NCBI RefSeq assembly: GCF_001693255.1
Contig: NZ_CP016474.1
Coordinates: forward strand, 700,661-764,660
Direction: 5' to 3'
Length of the DNA stretch: 64,000 nt
Origin: Picosynechococcus sp. PCC 7003
Lineage (GTDB): Bacteria; Cyanobacteriota; Cyanobacteriia; Cyanobacteriales; MRBY01
Shown here: positions 53,134 to 61,969 of the stretch, piece by piece
Position numbering within the stretch: the stretch's first letter is position 1
How the letters are laid out: each line of letters starts with the position of its first letter
Position numbers and translations under genes: made by a program
The notes under the pieces: model-generated
Told to the model about the DNA's origin: nothing
The model's database searches: none
What the model saw: only the letters and a program-made list of their open reading frames with translations

Positions 53134-54156
53134 TTAACCTTTCATCTGTTGCTTTTTCTCTTTTTTGAGATCCCGTTTACTGGCCGCTTCAATCTCCGCA
53201 TCCATCAGGGTTTTACCCGTGGCCGCGAGATAAACGTCATCTAAACTCGGGCGGGACTGACTCAAGCTAAAAATAGGTAGTCCAGCAGCCTGAATGCTTT
53301 GCTCAATGGTGCTCAGGTGATTGCCCTGGCGACTCACCACCAGATTTAAAGAATTTCCTTGGGAGCCATTGATAATCACGCTCTCGACAAAATCTAAGGC
53401 TGAAACGACCTGTTGGGCTTTTGCTGCAGCCTGAGCCGTGGCAAATTCTTCGATACGTAACGTAATGCGATCGCCTCCCACTTTATCCTTGAGTTCATTG
53501 GGGGTACCGTTGGCGATGACCTTGCCTTGATCAATAATGGCGACTCCATCGGCGAGGGCATCAATTTCTTCGAGGTAATGGCTGGTGATAATCACTGTCG
53601 TCCCGGCTTCCCGCAGTTGCCGCAGAAAATCCCAAACTGCAACGCGACTTTCAATATCTAAGCCCACCGTCGGTTCATCCAAGACCAGTACATCCGGTTG
53701 ATGGAGGAGACCTGCGGCCAAATCTAAGCGTTTCCGCAGACCACCGGAATAGGTGCCCGTTTTTTGGTCGGCATAGTCCATTAAACCCAGAGCATTGAGG
53801 AGTTGTTCAACCCGCTGGGGAATAAAGCTTTTCGGGAGATGATAGAGGGCTGCTTGTAAATTCAGCAGTTCTCGCCCGGTGAGAATTTTGTCGATCGCCA
53901 CTTCCTGGGCCACATAGCCGAGCCGTTGCCGCACTGCTTTCGGTTGGGTCAAAGCAGAAATGCCGCAGACTTCGATCTGGCCCCCGTCCGGTTGGGCGAG
54001 GGTACAAAGACAGCGAATCGTCGTGGTTTTACCCGCCCCGTTCGGCCCTAATAGCCCAAATATTTTTCCCTGTTCCACCGTGAAGGAGACATCCTTTAAC
54101 GCTTGGGTGGTGCCGTAGCTTTTCTGGAGGTGGTCAATGGCAACCGCAACAGTCAT
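53134..54156 (-). CDS. DrrA-type ABC transporter ATPase
   Basis: 340 residues. Walker A GPNGAGKTT, signature YSGGLRKRLDLAAGLL, Walker B VLVLDEPTVGLD and the switch His in TSHYLEE. The last 90 residues (DRITLRIEEFATAQ... SLDDVYLAATG) are the extra C-terminal domain of DrrA-type exporters. No permease lies next to it on the same strand. A plausible far partner is the permease at 32129-32911 or one outside the window. Substrate unknown. Confidence 0.92.
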   Translation of the reverse strand: MTVAVAIDHLQKSYGTTQALKDVSFTVEQGKIFGLLGPNGAGKTTTIRCLCTLAQPDGGQIEVCGISALTQPKAVRQRLGYVAQEVAIDKILTGRELLNLQAALYHLPKSFIPQRVEQLLNALGLMDYADQKTGTYSGGLRKRLDLAAGLLHQPDVLVLDEPTVGLDIESRVAVWDFLRQLREAGTTVIITSHYLEEIDALADGVAIIDQGKVIANGTPNELKDKVGGDRITLRIEEFATAQAAAKAQQVVSALDFVESVIINGSQGNSLNLVVSRQGNHLSTIEQSIQAAGLPIFSLSQSRPSLDDVYLAATGKTLMDAEIEAASKRDLKKEKKQQMKG

Positions 54157-54218
54157 GGTCGGGGGAGTCCTCGCAATGGTTTGTCAAAATACTCAGTTGT
54201 GTATTGTATCGAAGTTCT

Positions 54219-55061
54219 TTACAATCCGTATTTTTCGCAGACTTGATCACCGATAAATTGCACCCAGGGTTTAAAAACGGGAATCAGTTCGGCCCGACTC
54301 GCCGTTAAACAAGGAAACGGGCGATCGCCATAATCTTGACCAATTTTGAGCGGAAACATCGGATTGGGTTCGAGGGATTCAATAGCTCCCCCAGCCGCCT
54401 GGATAATCGCCCACACCGCCGCAATATCCCAAATTTTTGAGGTAGCTTCTACCCCGCCCAGGGCGGCCCCTGCTGCCACAATCAGCACGTTATAACTGGC
54501 GACCCCCATTAAGCGGATCTTACAGGGGAAATTCGGTTGGGCGGCCACCGCTGTACTGCGGGCGCAGAGGTTAAAAATATGGTTTAAGCTTGGTTCATCG
54601 TCGCTGGTCTGGAGCGGTTCGCCATTACAAAAGGCCCCCGTCGGCCCCGTTAAACCGGAGTCCCCATACCAGTAGCCATGGAACGATTGGCGCAACCAAG
54701 GAAAATGCACATAGCCAAATACAGGAGTGCCTTTGTAGAGCAGGCCCAGGGAAATGCCCCAGATCGGAATGCCCCGGGTAAAGTTTGTTGTGCCGTCAAT
54801 GGGATCAATCACCCAACACCAATCATTCCCAGGTAAAACATGGGTTTTTTCTTCGCTGAGAATGCCGTGGTCAGGAAAGGCTTTGGCGATCGCCTGACAA
54901 ATTTCTCGATCAGACCACTGATCTGCTTCTGTCACGAGGCTACCATCGGCCTTGCGTACCGCCGTGAGCTTCCCGAATTTTTCCGTTAATTCTGCGCCAA
55001 TCCGGTGGCTTGTGTCCGCCGCAAAGGTCAAAATATCCGTCCAAAATAATGCATCAACCAT
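54219..55061 (-). CDS. Inositol monophosphatase-family phosphatase
   Basis: 280 residues from ATG 55061 (MVDALFWTDILTF); a TTG at 55121 is in frame and would add 20. GILSEEKTH, WVIDPIDGTTNFTRGIP and SKIWDIAAVWAI are the metal-binding motifs of the family. Members remove phosphate from inositol-1-P, histidinol-P, or 3'-phosphoadenosine 5'-phosphate; I cannot choose between them. It follows the acsF transcript end and is upstream of the ABC ATPase gene on the same strand, 62 bp away. Confidence 0.85.
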   Translation of the reverse strand: MVDALFWTDILTFAADTSHRIGAELTEKFGKLTAVRKADGSLVTEADQWSDREICQAIAKAFPDHGILSEEKTHVLPGNDWCWVIDPIDGTTNFTRGIPIWGISLGLLYKGTPVFGYVHFPWLRQSFHGYWYGDSGLTGPTGAFCNGEPLQTSDDEPSLNHIFNLCARSTAVAAQPNFPCKIRLMGVASYNVLIVAAGAALGGVEATSKIWDIAAVWAIIQAAGGAIESLEPNPMFPLKIGQDYGDRPFPCLTASRAELIPVFKPWVQFIGDQVCEKYGL

Positions 55062-55183
55062 CGGTGCGCTAGATCCAGAAACGTTATCCCAGTCCAAAAA
55101 AGGCGATCGCCACTGAGTCAATCAATACCTCCTCTGGCTAAACAACCATAGCCCAAAACCCTTCAATCTCGCTATCTCTACAC

Positions 55184-55214
55184 AAAAAAATCCTCCCTCT
55201 AAAAAAGAAGGAGG
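55184..55214 (-). terminator. acsF terminator
   Basis: On the minus strand CCTCC and GGAGG arms pair across a T-rich loop and are followed by seven T. It lies 71 bp after the acsF stop. The dispersed repeat 55230-55266 lies between. Confidence 0.7.
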
Positions 55215-55229
55215 CAAATCATCCTCTCC

Positions 55230-55266
55230 TTGAGGGAGGTGCCGAAGGCGGAGGGTGTTTCCCTTG
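55230..55266. repeat. Single copy of the dispersed 37-bp repeat
   Basis: TTGAGGGAGGTG at one end and GGAGGGTGTTTCCCTTG at the other match the complement of the 37-bp units at 9944-10017. The centre differs: GCC-GAA-GGC here, GGCT-GAA-AGCC there. The GAA loop is kept and both arms change together. It sits between acsF and its terminator. Confidence 0.75.
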
Positions 55267-55284
55267 GGGGGGGGCGAGAAGGTG

Positions 55285-56364
55285 TTAGCGGACTGTGCCA
55301 GCCAGTTGATCAACGCGGATCGGCTTCATCAAATAGAGGCTGATGAATTGAGTTGCATTAGAAAGATAAGCCGGCAGCTTCTTCAACAACTTCACAGGCG
55401 CAGGCGCTTCGCTAGCATCGATTTCCCGCAACTTTTCGCTGTTCTTTACACAGGTTTCGAGACGTTCGTAAAACTCAGGCTTTTCAACATCGAGGATAAT
55501 CGGGAAGACCCGGCCAGCAGTGTTGTTGGTTTCCCAAATGACTTCCTTGTCAAATTCCCGCGCATTCAAACCGATGGATTCGTAGAAACCATGGCGCTGG
55601 GTATCATTGAGATACATCGTTGCAAAAACGGACAGCAGGAAGAAACGGCACCACAACCGCGCTTTCCAATCGTTGAGGATGTTGGGCTGGGTTTTCATCA
55701 GCGCATCGAAGAAATCCCCGTGGCGGTTTTCGTCTTGGCACCAATTCTCAAAGAATTTAAAAATTGGGTAGATGCGATCTTCGGGATTTTTTTCGAGGTG
55801 GCGATAAATCTTGATATAACGCCAGTAACCAATTTTTTCGGAAAGGTAAGTGGCGTAGAAAATAAACTTCGGCTTAAAGAAAGTATAGCTGCGGCTCTTG
55901 GTGAGGAACCCAAGATCCAGAGACAGATTAAAGTCTGTCATCGCCTTGTTGAGGAAACCAGCGTGGCGCGCTTCATCCCGAGACATCAGGTTAAACCCTT
56001 CAGCCAACAGGGGATTTTTGTCCTTGAGGCGACGGCCCAATTCTTTGTAGAGCAAGAAGCCGGAAAATTCAGCGGTACAAGAACGCTCCAGGAACTCGAT
56101 GAATAGTTGCCGGGTTTCTCCTTGGATATGGTCGAAGGAGATATCAAAAGACTCATCCCGGACAAAATGGTGACGGTTGTAGTCCACGCGGAATTCTTCG
56201 ATGATCGCTTCCATCTCTTCTTCGTTGACGGAAAGATCCATCTTCGCCATTTCATCGAAGTCGGTGGTGTAAAAGCGGGGAGTCAGGATTGTTTCCTTCG
56301 CCGGAACCTTCACGCCGGGGCGCAATTCCTCTACGCCAGCAGATTTGTTAACAGTGCTTACCAT
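55285..56364 (-). CDS. acsF: Mg-protoporphyrin IX monomethyl ester aerobic oxidative cyclase
   Basis: 359 residues, full length. Ferritin-like diiron ligands are visible in [24 protein letters not shown] (130-134) and [14 protein letters not shown]. It forms the isocyclic ring of chlorophyll using O2, giving divinyl protochlorophyllide. Cyanobacteria often have two copies (ChlA-I and A-II) used under different oxygen levels; I cannot tell which this is. ATG 56364. Monocistronic, with its own promoter in the 56365-56712 spacer. Confidence 0.96.
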   Translation of the reverse strand: MVSTVNKSAGVEELRPGVKVPAKETILTPRFYTTDFDEMAKMDLSVNEEEMEAIIEEFRVDYNRHHFVRDESFDISFDHIQGETRQLFIEFLERSCTAEFSGFLLYKELGRRLKDKNPLLAEGFNLMSRDEARHAGFLNKAMTDFNLSLDLGFLTKSRSYTFFKPKFIFYATYLSEKIGYWRYIKIYRHLEKNPEDRIYPIFKFFENWCQDENRHGDFFDALMKTQPNILNDWKARLWCRFFLLSVFATMYLNDTQRHGFYESIGLNAREFDKEVIWETNNTAGRVFPIILDVEKPEFYERLETCVKNSEKLREIDASEAPAPVKLLKKLPAYLSNATQFISLYLMKPIRVDQLAGTVR

Positions 56365-56677
56365 ATCTGTAATGTTTATTGCTTCCGTTTTTTATGGGGA
56401 TCAGTCTCTTTTTTGCCAAATATAACCGCGTGAGACTTGGGGTTTTGGTTAGGTTACAGTCTAACAAGCTCTACACCAGGGTTTAAACCCTTTTTTGTGA
56501 ATAGTTGATACACATTGTTACAAAATATTGCAAGATAAATCACGAAATAAAGGCGATCGCCCCTTTACTGGGCGCAAAATTTGCGGCATTGTTCTTAGCT
56601 TACTCTCAAGGCCCAAGCGTCATCTGACAAAGCAGATCATTTATGCTTCACCTTCTGGGATCGATGACCCAATGAGT
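56365..56677. other. Spacer between acsF and the ArsR gene
   Basis: About 313 bp with no ORF. It should hold the divergent promoters. It has a perfect palindrome GGGTTTAAACCC at 56479-56490, followed on the plus strand by TTTTTTG. GTTACAAAAT near 56518 resembles half of an RpaB site. One HIP1 site lies inside. Confidence 0.4.
56479..56496 (+). terminator. Palindrome plus T6 in the acsF leader
   Basis: GGGTTTAAACCC followed by six T. As a plus-strand terminator it has no known gene upstream except antisense of acsF. It may act as an attenuator of an antisense RNA, or as a protein-binding palindrome. Confidence 0.3.
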
Positions 56678-56690
56678 ACAATTAAATTGT
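56678..56690 (+). promoter_or_regulatory. Candidate operator of the ArsR gene
   Basis: ACAATT and AATTGT face each other with one base between, 22 bp before the GTG start of the regulator. A perfect AT-rich palindrome is a plausible SmtB/ArsR binding site, unproven. Confidence 0.4.
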
Positions 56691-56712
56691 AGAATTTGCG
56701 CCCTTAAAAGTT

Positions 56713-57078
56713 GTGATCAAGCCAAAATCACAGGATATCTGCCAAGTCCGCTGTGTTAATACGGATTTGGTGGCCCAAGCCAGTGAACAATTACCAGAGG
56801 GTGATTTACTCGAAGAAGCTCAGATTCTCTTTAACGCTTTAGCCGACAAATCCCGTCTCAAGATCCTGGCCGCTCTCAGTACAAGTGAAGAACTCTGCGT
56901 GTGTGACATTGCGGCTTTACTCAACATCAAAATTGCCACGACTTCCCACCACTTACGAAAATTACGCGATCTCAAAATCCTGAAATATCGGAATGAGGGG
57001 AAACTAGCCTATTACTCTCTCAGAGATCAACGGGTTGCTGAAATCCTGAGCCACACCCTTAACAAACTTGCACAATAA
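56713..57078 (+). CDS. ArsR/SmtB-family metal-sensing repressor
   Basis: 121 residues starting GTG 56713. The winged helix holds ELCVCDIAALL and ATTSHHLRKL. Cys62 and Cys64 in CVC, together with Cys10 and Cys14 at the N-terminus, form the alpha-3N site known from CadC, BxmR and AztR, which senses Cd, Pb, Zn or Cu. The alpha-5 site of SmtB is broken: Asp105 is kept but Arg107 replaces the first His. Metal should release it from DNA. Followed by a CDF-type transporter gene. Confidence 0.88.
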   Translation: MIKPKSQDICQVRCVNTDLVAQASEQLPEGDLLEEAQILFNALADKSRLKILAALSTSEELCVCDIAALLNIKIATTSHHLRKLRDLKILKYRNEGKLAYYSLRDQRVAEILSHTLNKLAQ

Positions 57079-57120
57079 AACAAATCAACTTCAACTTGAT
57101 CTGCGCTTATCGACAAAAAA

Positions 57121-57150
57121 CATTCTAATATTAATTTGAATATCGAAATG
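57121..57150 (+). promoter_or_regulatory. Candidate operator before the CDF gene
   Basis: An imperfect inverted repeat: CATTCTAATATT and AATATCGAAATG match at 9 of 12 positions around a 6-nt centre. It ends 12 bp before the transporter start. AT-rich 12-n-12 repeats are typical for SmtB-type repressors. Confidence 0.5.
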
Positions 57151-57162
57151 TAAAACTAAGTC

Positions 57163-57780
57163 ATGGGCGATAATTGCTGTCAAGCAAAAGCTTGTGCGTT
57201 GTCGAAACTAAAGCAACAACAAGCAAAAGTACTTTGGGCCGTGTTGTTTATCAACGCAGTAATGTTTCTGGTCGAATTTGGTGCTGGGATTCGAGCGGGT
57301 TCTCTCTCTTTAACTGGAGATTCTTTGGATATGTTGGGAGATGCCTTGGTCTATGCCAGCAGCTTGTATGTCATTAACAAGAGTGTGCAGGCCCAGGCTG
57401 GAGCCGCGTTCCTTAAGGGAGTCATTATGTTTTTGTTTGCGGTTGCAGTGTTTGCAAGGGCAAGCTACCAATTGTTCGCAGGCGTTAGCCCGGAAGCTTC
57501 CATTATGGGGACGATTGGTATTGTCGCGTTATTTGCGAATTTACTCTGCCTACTGCTTTTGACGCGTCATCGCAACGATAATCTCAATATGTCTTCTGTT
57601 TGGTTGTGTTCCCGCAATGACATCATTGCCAATACATCCGTGTTAATTGCTGCCGGATTGGTCTTTCTCACGAATTCCAAGCTGCCAGATTTGCTGGTGG
57701 GTTTTCTCCTGACCTTTGTCTTTGCCAAATCAGCCAGTAAAGTTTTGTCGCAATCGTGGCGAGAAATGCAACAACAATAA
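57163..57780 (+). CDS. Short cation diffusion facilitator-like efflux protein
   Basis: 205 residues with six predicted membrane helices and no C-terminal cytoplasmic domain. The metal site in helix 2 reads DSLDMLGDAL and in helix 5 RNDIIANTSVL. The N-terminus MGDNCCQAKACALSK is Cys-rich and may bind metal. Regulated by the ArsR gene 84 bp upstream. It should export a divalent cation; Cys ligands suggest Zn, Cd or Co. Shorter than classical CDF proteins (about 300), so dimer formation must occur by the membrane part. Confidence 0.8.
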   Translation: MGDNCCQAKACALSKLKQQQAKVLWAVLFINAVMFLVEFGAGIRAGSLSLTGDSLDMLGDALVYASSLYVINKSVQAQAGAAFLKGVIMFLFAVAVFARASYQLFAGVSPEASIMGTIGIVALFANLLCLLLLTRHRNDNLNMSSVWLCSRNDIIANTSVLIAAGLVFLTNSKLPDLLVGFLLTFVFAKSASKVLSQSWREMQQQ

Positions 57781-57787
57781 CTAGAAA

Positions 57788-57832
57788 TAAAAAAAGCTGA
57801 TCCCACATCATGGCAGGATCAGCCTTTCTTAA
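57788..57832. terminator. Bidirectional terminator between CDF and typA
   Basis: GCTGATCC (57796-57803) pairs with GGATCAGC (57816-57823), flanked by an A-run and CTTTCTT. It ends the CDF transcript and, on the minus strand, typA. Confidence 0.85.
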
Positions 57833-57850
57833 ATCACTAACATTCACCCT

Positions 57851-57874
57851 TTAGGTGTTGGGTTAGGTGTTGGG
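57851..57874. repeat. Two tandem 12-bp repeats
   Basis: TTAGGTGTTGGG occurs twice in direct tandem, 14 bp from the typA stop. It is a short replication-slippage type repeat. Confidence 0.7.
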
Positions 57875-57887
57875 TCATGCCAGAACA

Positions 57888-59681
57888 TTAGCGCTTGGCC
57901 ATTTTCTTCGTTTCCACTTTGCGAAGACGGATGGATTCAGGCGTGACTTCTACGAGTTCTCCGGGGCCAATGTATTCGAGGGCACGTTCGAGGTTCATTT
58001 CCATGGGTGCTTGCAACTGAACCAGTTCATCACCGCTGGCAGCCCGATGGTTCGTGAGCTGTTTCGCCTTACAAACATTTAGCTCTAGATCTTGGGGACG
58101 GTTGTGCTCCCCAACAATCATGCCCTTGTAAACTTTAGTGCCTGGGGTGATGAAAAATTGGCCGCGATCCTCAGCGTTCTTGAGGGCATAGAAAGTTGCT
58201 GTTCCTTCTTCAAAGGCAGTGATGACGCCGTTATAGCGGGTATCAAAGTCACCACAGAGGGGCCGATATTCCAAGAAACTGTGGTTCATGATGCCAGCAC
58301 CACGGGTGATCCGAATAAATTCACCCCGGAAACCAATCAAACCACGGGCGGGCACAACAAATTCGAGTTGGGTACGGCCGCCTGCGCCAGCCTGCATATC
58401 CTGCATTTCTCCTTTGCGCTGACCGAGCCGTTCGATACAGCTACCCACTGCTTCTTCCGGGACATCAAGCACAAGGTATTCAAAAGGTTCACAGGGTTTA
58501 CCGTTGACTTCGCGGTAAATCACCTTGGGCTGGGCAACTTGGAATTCGTAGCCTTCGCGGCGCATGGTTTCGATTAAAATACCCAAGTGCAGTTCGCCTC
58601 GACCGGACACGGCAAAGCTATCGGCGGACTCACCATCTTCTACCCGTAGGGCGACGTTGGTTTCGAGTTCTCTTTCGAGGCGATCGCGGATTTGGCGAGA
58701 AGTGACAAACGTACCTTCCTGGCCCGCAAAGGGAGAATTATTTACAGAGAAGGTCATCTGTAATGTGGGTTCATCGACCTTAATCAGCGGCAAAGCTTGG
58801 GGGTCTTCAGGGGACGTCACCGTTTCCCCGATATTGGCATCGGCAAACCCAGCGACGGCCACGATCATCCCGGCAGTTGCTTCTTCGAGTTCAACGCGAT
58901 TCAACCCTTCAAAGCCCATTAACTTCGCTACTTTTGCCTTGGTAATGGAGCCATCTTCTTTAATGAGAGCCGCCTGTTGTCCCGCTTTAATCGTGCCGTT
59001 GTGGAGACGACCAATGACGATCCGCCCAAGGTAATCGGAGTAATCGAGAGTTGTAACCTGTAACTGGAGAGGCTTATTGATATCTCCGGCTGGCGGGGGA
59101 ACATGCTGCAGAATCGCTTGGAAGAGAGGTTCCATGTCCTCATTGGTATCGTCGAGGGATTCCCGGGCGAAGCCAGCTAAACCAGAAGCATAGAGGGTGG
59201 TGAAGTCACATTGGTCGTCATCAGCACCCAGTTCAACGAAAAGATCAAAAACCTTATCAACAGCGGTTTCAGGATTAACGTTGGGGCGGTCGATTTTATT
59301 GACGACAACAATTGGGCGTAGACCTTTTTCGAGGGCCTTTTTCAGAACAAAACGGGTCTGGGGCATCGGGCCTTCGTTGGCATCGACGATCAAGATACAA
59401 CCGTCTACCATGCCGAGGACGCGCTCTACCTCACCACCGAAATCGGCGTGGCCAGGGGTGTCAACAATATTAATGAGAATGTCGTTATAACGGACGGCGG
59501 TGTTCTTGGAAAGAATCGTAATACCCCGTTCCCGTTCCAGGTCGTTGGAGTCCATCACGCAATCGGGGATGTCTTCGCCTTCTCGGAAAATGCCAGATTG
59601 ATGTAAGAGAGCATCAACAAGGGTTGTTTTACCGTGGTCAACGTGGGCAATAATCGCGACGTTACGAATGGGAAGAGACAT
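57888..59681 (-). CDS. typA: Translational GTPase TypA/BipA
   Basis: 597 residues. GTPase motifs [44 protein letters not shown]; then the EF-G-like domains and the BipA C-terminal domain with [10 protein letters not shown] and [10 protein letters not shown]. It binds the ribosome and helps stress adaptation. ATG 59681. Monocistronic with a terminator at 57788-57832. Confidence 0.97.
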   Translation of the reverse strand: MSLPIRNVAIIAHVDHGKTTLVDALLHQSGIFREGEDIPDCVMDSNDLERERGITILSKNTAVRYNDILINIVDTPGHADFGGEVERVLGMVDGCILIVDANEGPMPQTRFVLKKALEKGLRPIVVVNKIDRPNVNPETAVDKVFDLFVELGADDDQCDFTTLYASGLAGFARESLDDTNEDMEPLFQAILQHVPPPAGDINKPLQLQVTTLDYSDYLGRIVIGRLHNGTIKAGQQAALIKEDGSITKAKVAKLMGFEGLNRVELEEATAGMIVAVAGFADANIGETVTSPEDPQALPLIKVDEPTLQMTFSVNNSPFAGQEGTFVTSRQIRDRLERELETNVALRVEDGESADSFAVSGRGELHLGILIETMRREGYEFQVAQPKVIYREVNGKPCEPFEYLVLDVPEEAVGSCIERLGQRKGEMQDMQAGAGGRTQLEFVVPARGLIGFRGEFIRITRGAGIMNHSFLEYRPLCGDFDTRYNGVITAFEEGTATFYALKNAEDRGQFFITPGTKVYKGMIVGEHNRPQDLELNVCKAKQLTNHRAASGDELVQLQAPMEMNLERALEYIGPGELVEVTPESIRLRKVETKKMAKR

Positions 59682-59959
59682 AAATTTTACGGATGGTTCC
59701 TAAGACCTGTAAATTTTTTTGACAATTTCTGCCCAATTGTAGCCTAATTATCATCTTTCTTAATATTTAAGTTATGAAGTTTCGACTACTGGGCAGGCGA
59801 GAAATCCAGGGTAGCACCGTCACGGCCAAGATTTACCAGATAAATATACGGAAACGTTGAAGGGCGACAGATAATACTGGCTGGTAGAGATAAAACTTTA
59901 CCGTTGCCGTGGTTTTTGGAGAACTTTGCTACCGTGAAATCAGCTTCTCGCAACGGTTA
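59682..59959. other. Spacer upstream of typA and of the membrane gene
   Basis: 278 bp with no ORF and no clear RNA gene. TAATTATC and TTAATATTTAAG (59741-59775) are AT-rich and may hold the typA promoter. Confidence 0.35.
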
Positions 59960-60029
59960 TGGAACATAGTCTTTTTTTAGAGCCCCCTGGAGTCAGACCC
60001 TGATCACGATTACCGCGATTGTTTGTCTA

Positions 60030-60452
60030 GTGCTGTTTGGCATGGTGCTGCTGTTCTTGATTGTGGGGTTCCAGCAACAGGAGTCTTATTTTTGGCTGTG
60101 GATCATTTTGCCCATTAGCATTTTAGGCATCACGGCATTATTTATGGTGCGGGGCTATCATCTGGACGGCGATCGCCTTTATATTGAGCGCCTCGGCTGG
60201 CAAACAGAAATCGCTTTAGACAATTTAGAAAGTGCCACCTACGATTCGACTGCTATGGATGGTTCATTACGACTGTTTGGTAATGGCGGTCTATTTGCTT
60301 TTACCGGCAAATTTTGGAATAAAAAGTTGGGGCGTTACGATGCCTATGCCACGGCGGTTCGGTTAGCGGTCGTTTTGAAATGGGCTGACCAGACCATTGT
60401 CGTCACCCCAGAAAAGCCGGAGCAGTTTGTCACCGCGATTCTCGGCCGTTAG
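60030..60452 (+). CDS. Membrane protein with probable frameshifted or disputed N-terminus
   Basis: 140 residues from GTG 60030. A hydrophobic start (LFGMVLLFLIVG, WLWIILPISILGITALFMV) gives two helices, then a cytoplasmic beta domain (YHLDGDRLYIERLGWQTEIALDNLESATYD). The frame is open 60 nt further upstream (TLITITAIVCLVL), completing the first helix, but has no usual start codon there. An ATG at 59960 (MEHSLFLEPPG) in another frame runs into a stop at 60002. One extra base in the T7 (59972-59978) or C5 (59983-59987) run would join them. Function unknown. Confidence 0.55.
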   Translation: MLFGMVLLFLIVGFQQQESYFWLWIILPISILGITALFMVRGYHLDGDRLYIERLGWQTEIALDNLESATYDSTAMDGSLRLFGNGGLFAFTGKFWNKKLGRYDAYATAVRLAVVLKWADQTIVVTPEKPEQFVTAILGR

Positions 60453-61729
60453 ATGCCGCCCACAAAACGCTGGGGACTCAAGATATTTTGGGGATCGAAT
60501 TGCTGTTTAATACGGCGCATCAACGGTAGGGCGTCGCCTGGATAGCCCCAGGGTTCAAATTGCTGTTTGAGGCGATAGGGAGCATCTAAAATCGTGAAAA
60601 AACCGTGATGAACCTGACAAAATTCCCGGATGCTGCGGAATTGTCGGAGAAATTGGTCATGGGGAAACGCAACAAAACCCAGACCACTCTTGCAATGAAC
60701 CCGGGCGATCGCCTGGCCATTGGTTAGGGTCTCAATGTGTTGCAACAGAGCCATACTTTGATCGGACAAAATGCCAACTTTGGTGCTGACCATTTCCCCA
60801 GATAAAGCTTCCCGTAGCTGTTCCCAGAGATTAAAGTTCTCCGGCCGGCTGACTAAACCCAAACGTTGCCCGATAGCGTCTAATTCCTGTAGTTGAGCCG
60901 TAATGCTCTCGCGGATCGCCTCAAAACGCAGCAACAAGCCCCAGTCTTCTCCAGTTCCCCTTTGTAACCGTTGCAATAGTCGGGGCGAGAGGAGATCTGC
61001 TGCCGCTGGCGTGAGTACAGAATTTAAAATTTGGCCCTGGGCTTGGCGTATCTGTGCGGGCGACCCAAGCATTAATATCGTCTGGGACTGCTCTTGGATC
61101 GGATACAGGCGAAACGTTAATTCGGTAATCGTCGCCAAGCTGCCATGGGAACCTGTGAGGAGCTTCATCAAATCATAGCCTGCCACATTTTTGACCACTT
61201 TTCCTCCGGCTTTTGCCAAGGTGCCATCGGCCCGGAGCATGGTGATTCCCAGGAGCAGATCCCGTACACCACCGTAACGTTGGCGCAAACTGCCGGTATC
61301 CGCTGTGGCCACAATTCCCCCTAGGGTCGCTTGGTCAGGAAAGCTGGGATCGAGGGGGAGATACTGTTTATGGGGCCTGAGATGGTTTTGCAGATCGGCA
61401 AAGGTGATGCCCGCTTCCACCGTAATGGTCAGATCATTAACGGCATGATCCACGATGCGGTTTAACTGTCGGGTGCTCACCAACCAGTCTACTTTCGGCG
61501 TGAGTCCGCCCCAAGTTAGCTTAGTGCCATTACCGCAGGGGATAATCGTGATTTGTTCCCGGTGGGCAGTGCGAAAGATTTCCGCGAGGGCAGCGTGGGA
61601 GTGGGGCACGAGCAGGGCTTCTGGGCTTTGACGGCTGATCTTTTCCATCTGCCGATGCCAATGGGGGTGACAATATTGCCACGCTTTTAGATCGATATTT
61701 TGGGTATCGGGGTCAACCACCAAAGCCAT
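60449..61729 (-). CDS. FAD-binding GlcE-like glycolate oxidase subunit
   Basis: 426 residues. PCGNGTKLTWGG, VEAGITFADLQNHL, LGGIVATADTGSLRQRYGG and VVKNVAGYDLMKLL are the FAD-binding blocks of the GlcE branch, and the C-terminal part contains IKQQFDPQNILSPQRFV. GlcE is one subunit of the membrane glycolate dehydrogenase used in photorespiration. GlcD and GlcF are not in the window. Its stop overlaps the membrane gene stop by 4 bp. It lies 4 bp after a 57-residue gene. Confidence 0.82.
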   Translation of the reverse strand: MALVVDPDTQNIDLKAWQYCHPHWHRQMEKISRQSPEALLVPHSHAALAEIFRTAHREQITIIPCGNGTKLTWGGLTPKVDWLVSTRQLNRIVDHAVNDLTITVEAGITFADLQNHLRPHKQYLPLDPSFPDQATLGGIVATADTGSLRQRYGGVRDLLLGITMLRADGTLAKAGGKVVKNVAGYDLMKLLTGSHGSLATITELTFRLYPIQEQSQTILMLGSPAQIRQAQGQILNSVLTPAAADLLSPRLLQRLQRGTGEDWGLLLRFEAIRESITAQLQELDAIGQRLGLVSRPENFNLWEQLREALSGEMVSTKVGILSDQSMALLQHIETLTNGQAIARVHCKSGLGFVAFPHDQFLRQFRSIREFCQVHHGFFTILDAPYRLKQQFEPWGYPGDALPLMRRIKQQFDPQNILSPQRFVGGI

Positions 61730-61733
61730 GATT

Positions 61734-61907
61734 TTATTCTTCTGGGGTTAAGGCGATCGCCTCAACTTTTGCCGTATTTTCTTCAACTTCAGTAATCGCC
61801 CACCGGAGCACATCACCCCGCTTTTCGAGTTCTGCTTCAATTTCCTTGGGCAAATCTGCCGGATTTTCCTGGAGATCAATTTCTGCGGTAATGAAGTGGG
61901 TTGTCAT
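61734..61907 (-). CDS. Small acidic protein, 57 residues
   Basis: Starts ATG 61907 with GGAACGG just upstream. The peptide begins MTTHFITAEIDLQENPADLP and is rich in Glu; it ends IALTPEE. Beta-alpha-beta by pattern. I do not know the family; I recall similar cyanobacterial proteins. It is 4 bp from the GlcE-like gene, so cotranscribed and perhaps translationally coupled. Confidence 0.65.
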   Translation of the reverse strand: MTTHFITAEIDLQENPADLPKEIEAELEKRGDVLRWAITEVEENTAKVEAIALTPEE

Positions 61908-61969
61908 CGGCCCGTTCCTTAGTGAAAATTCTGTGTTCATTATCATACCAAGCAAAGGAAACGCCCCGT

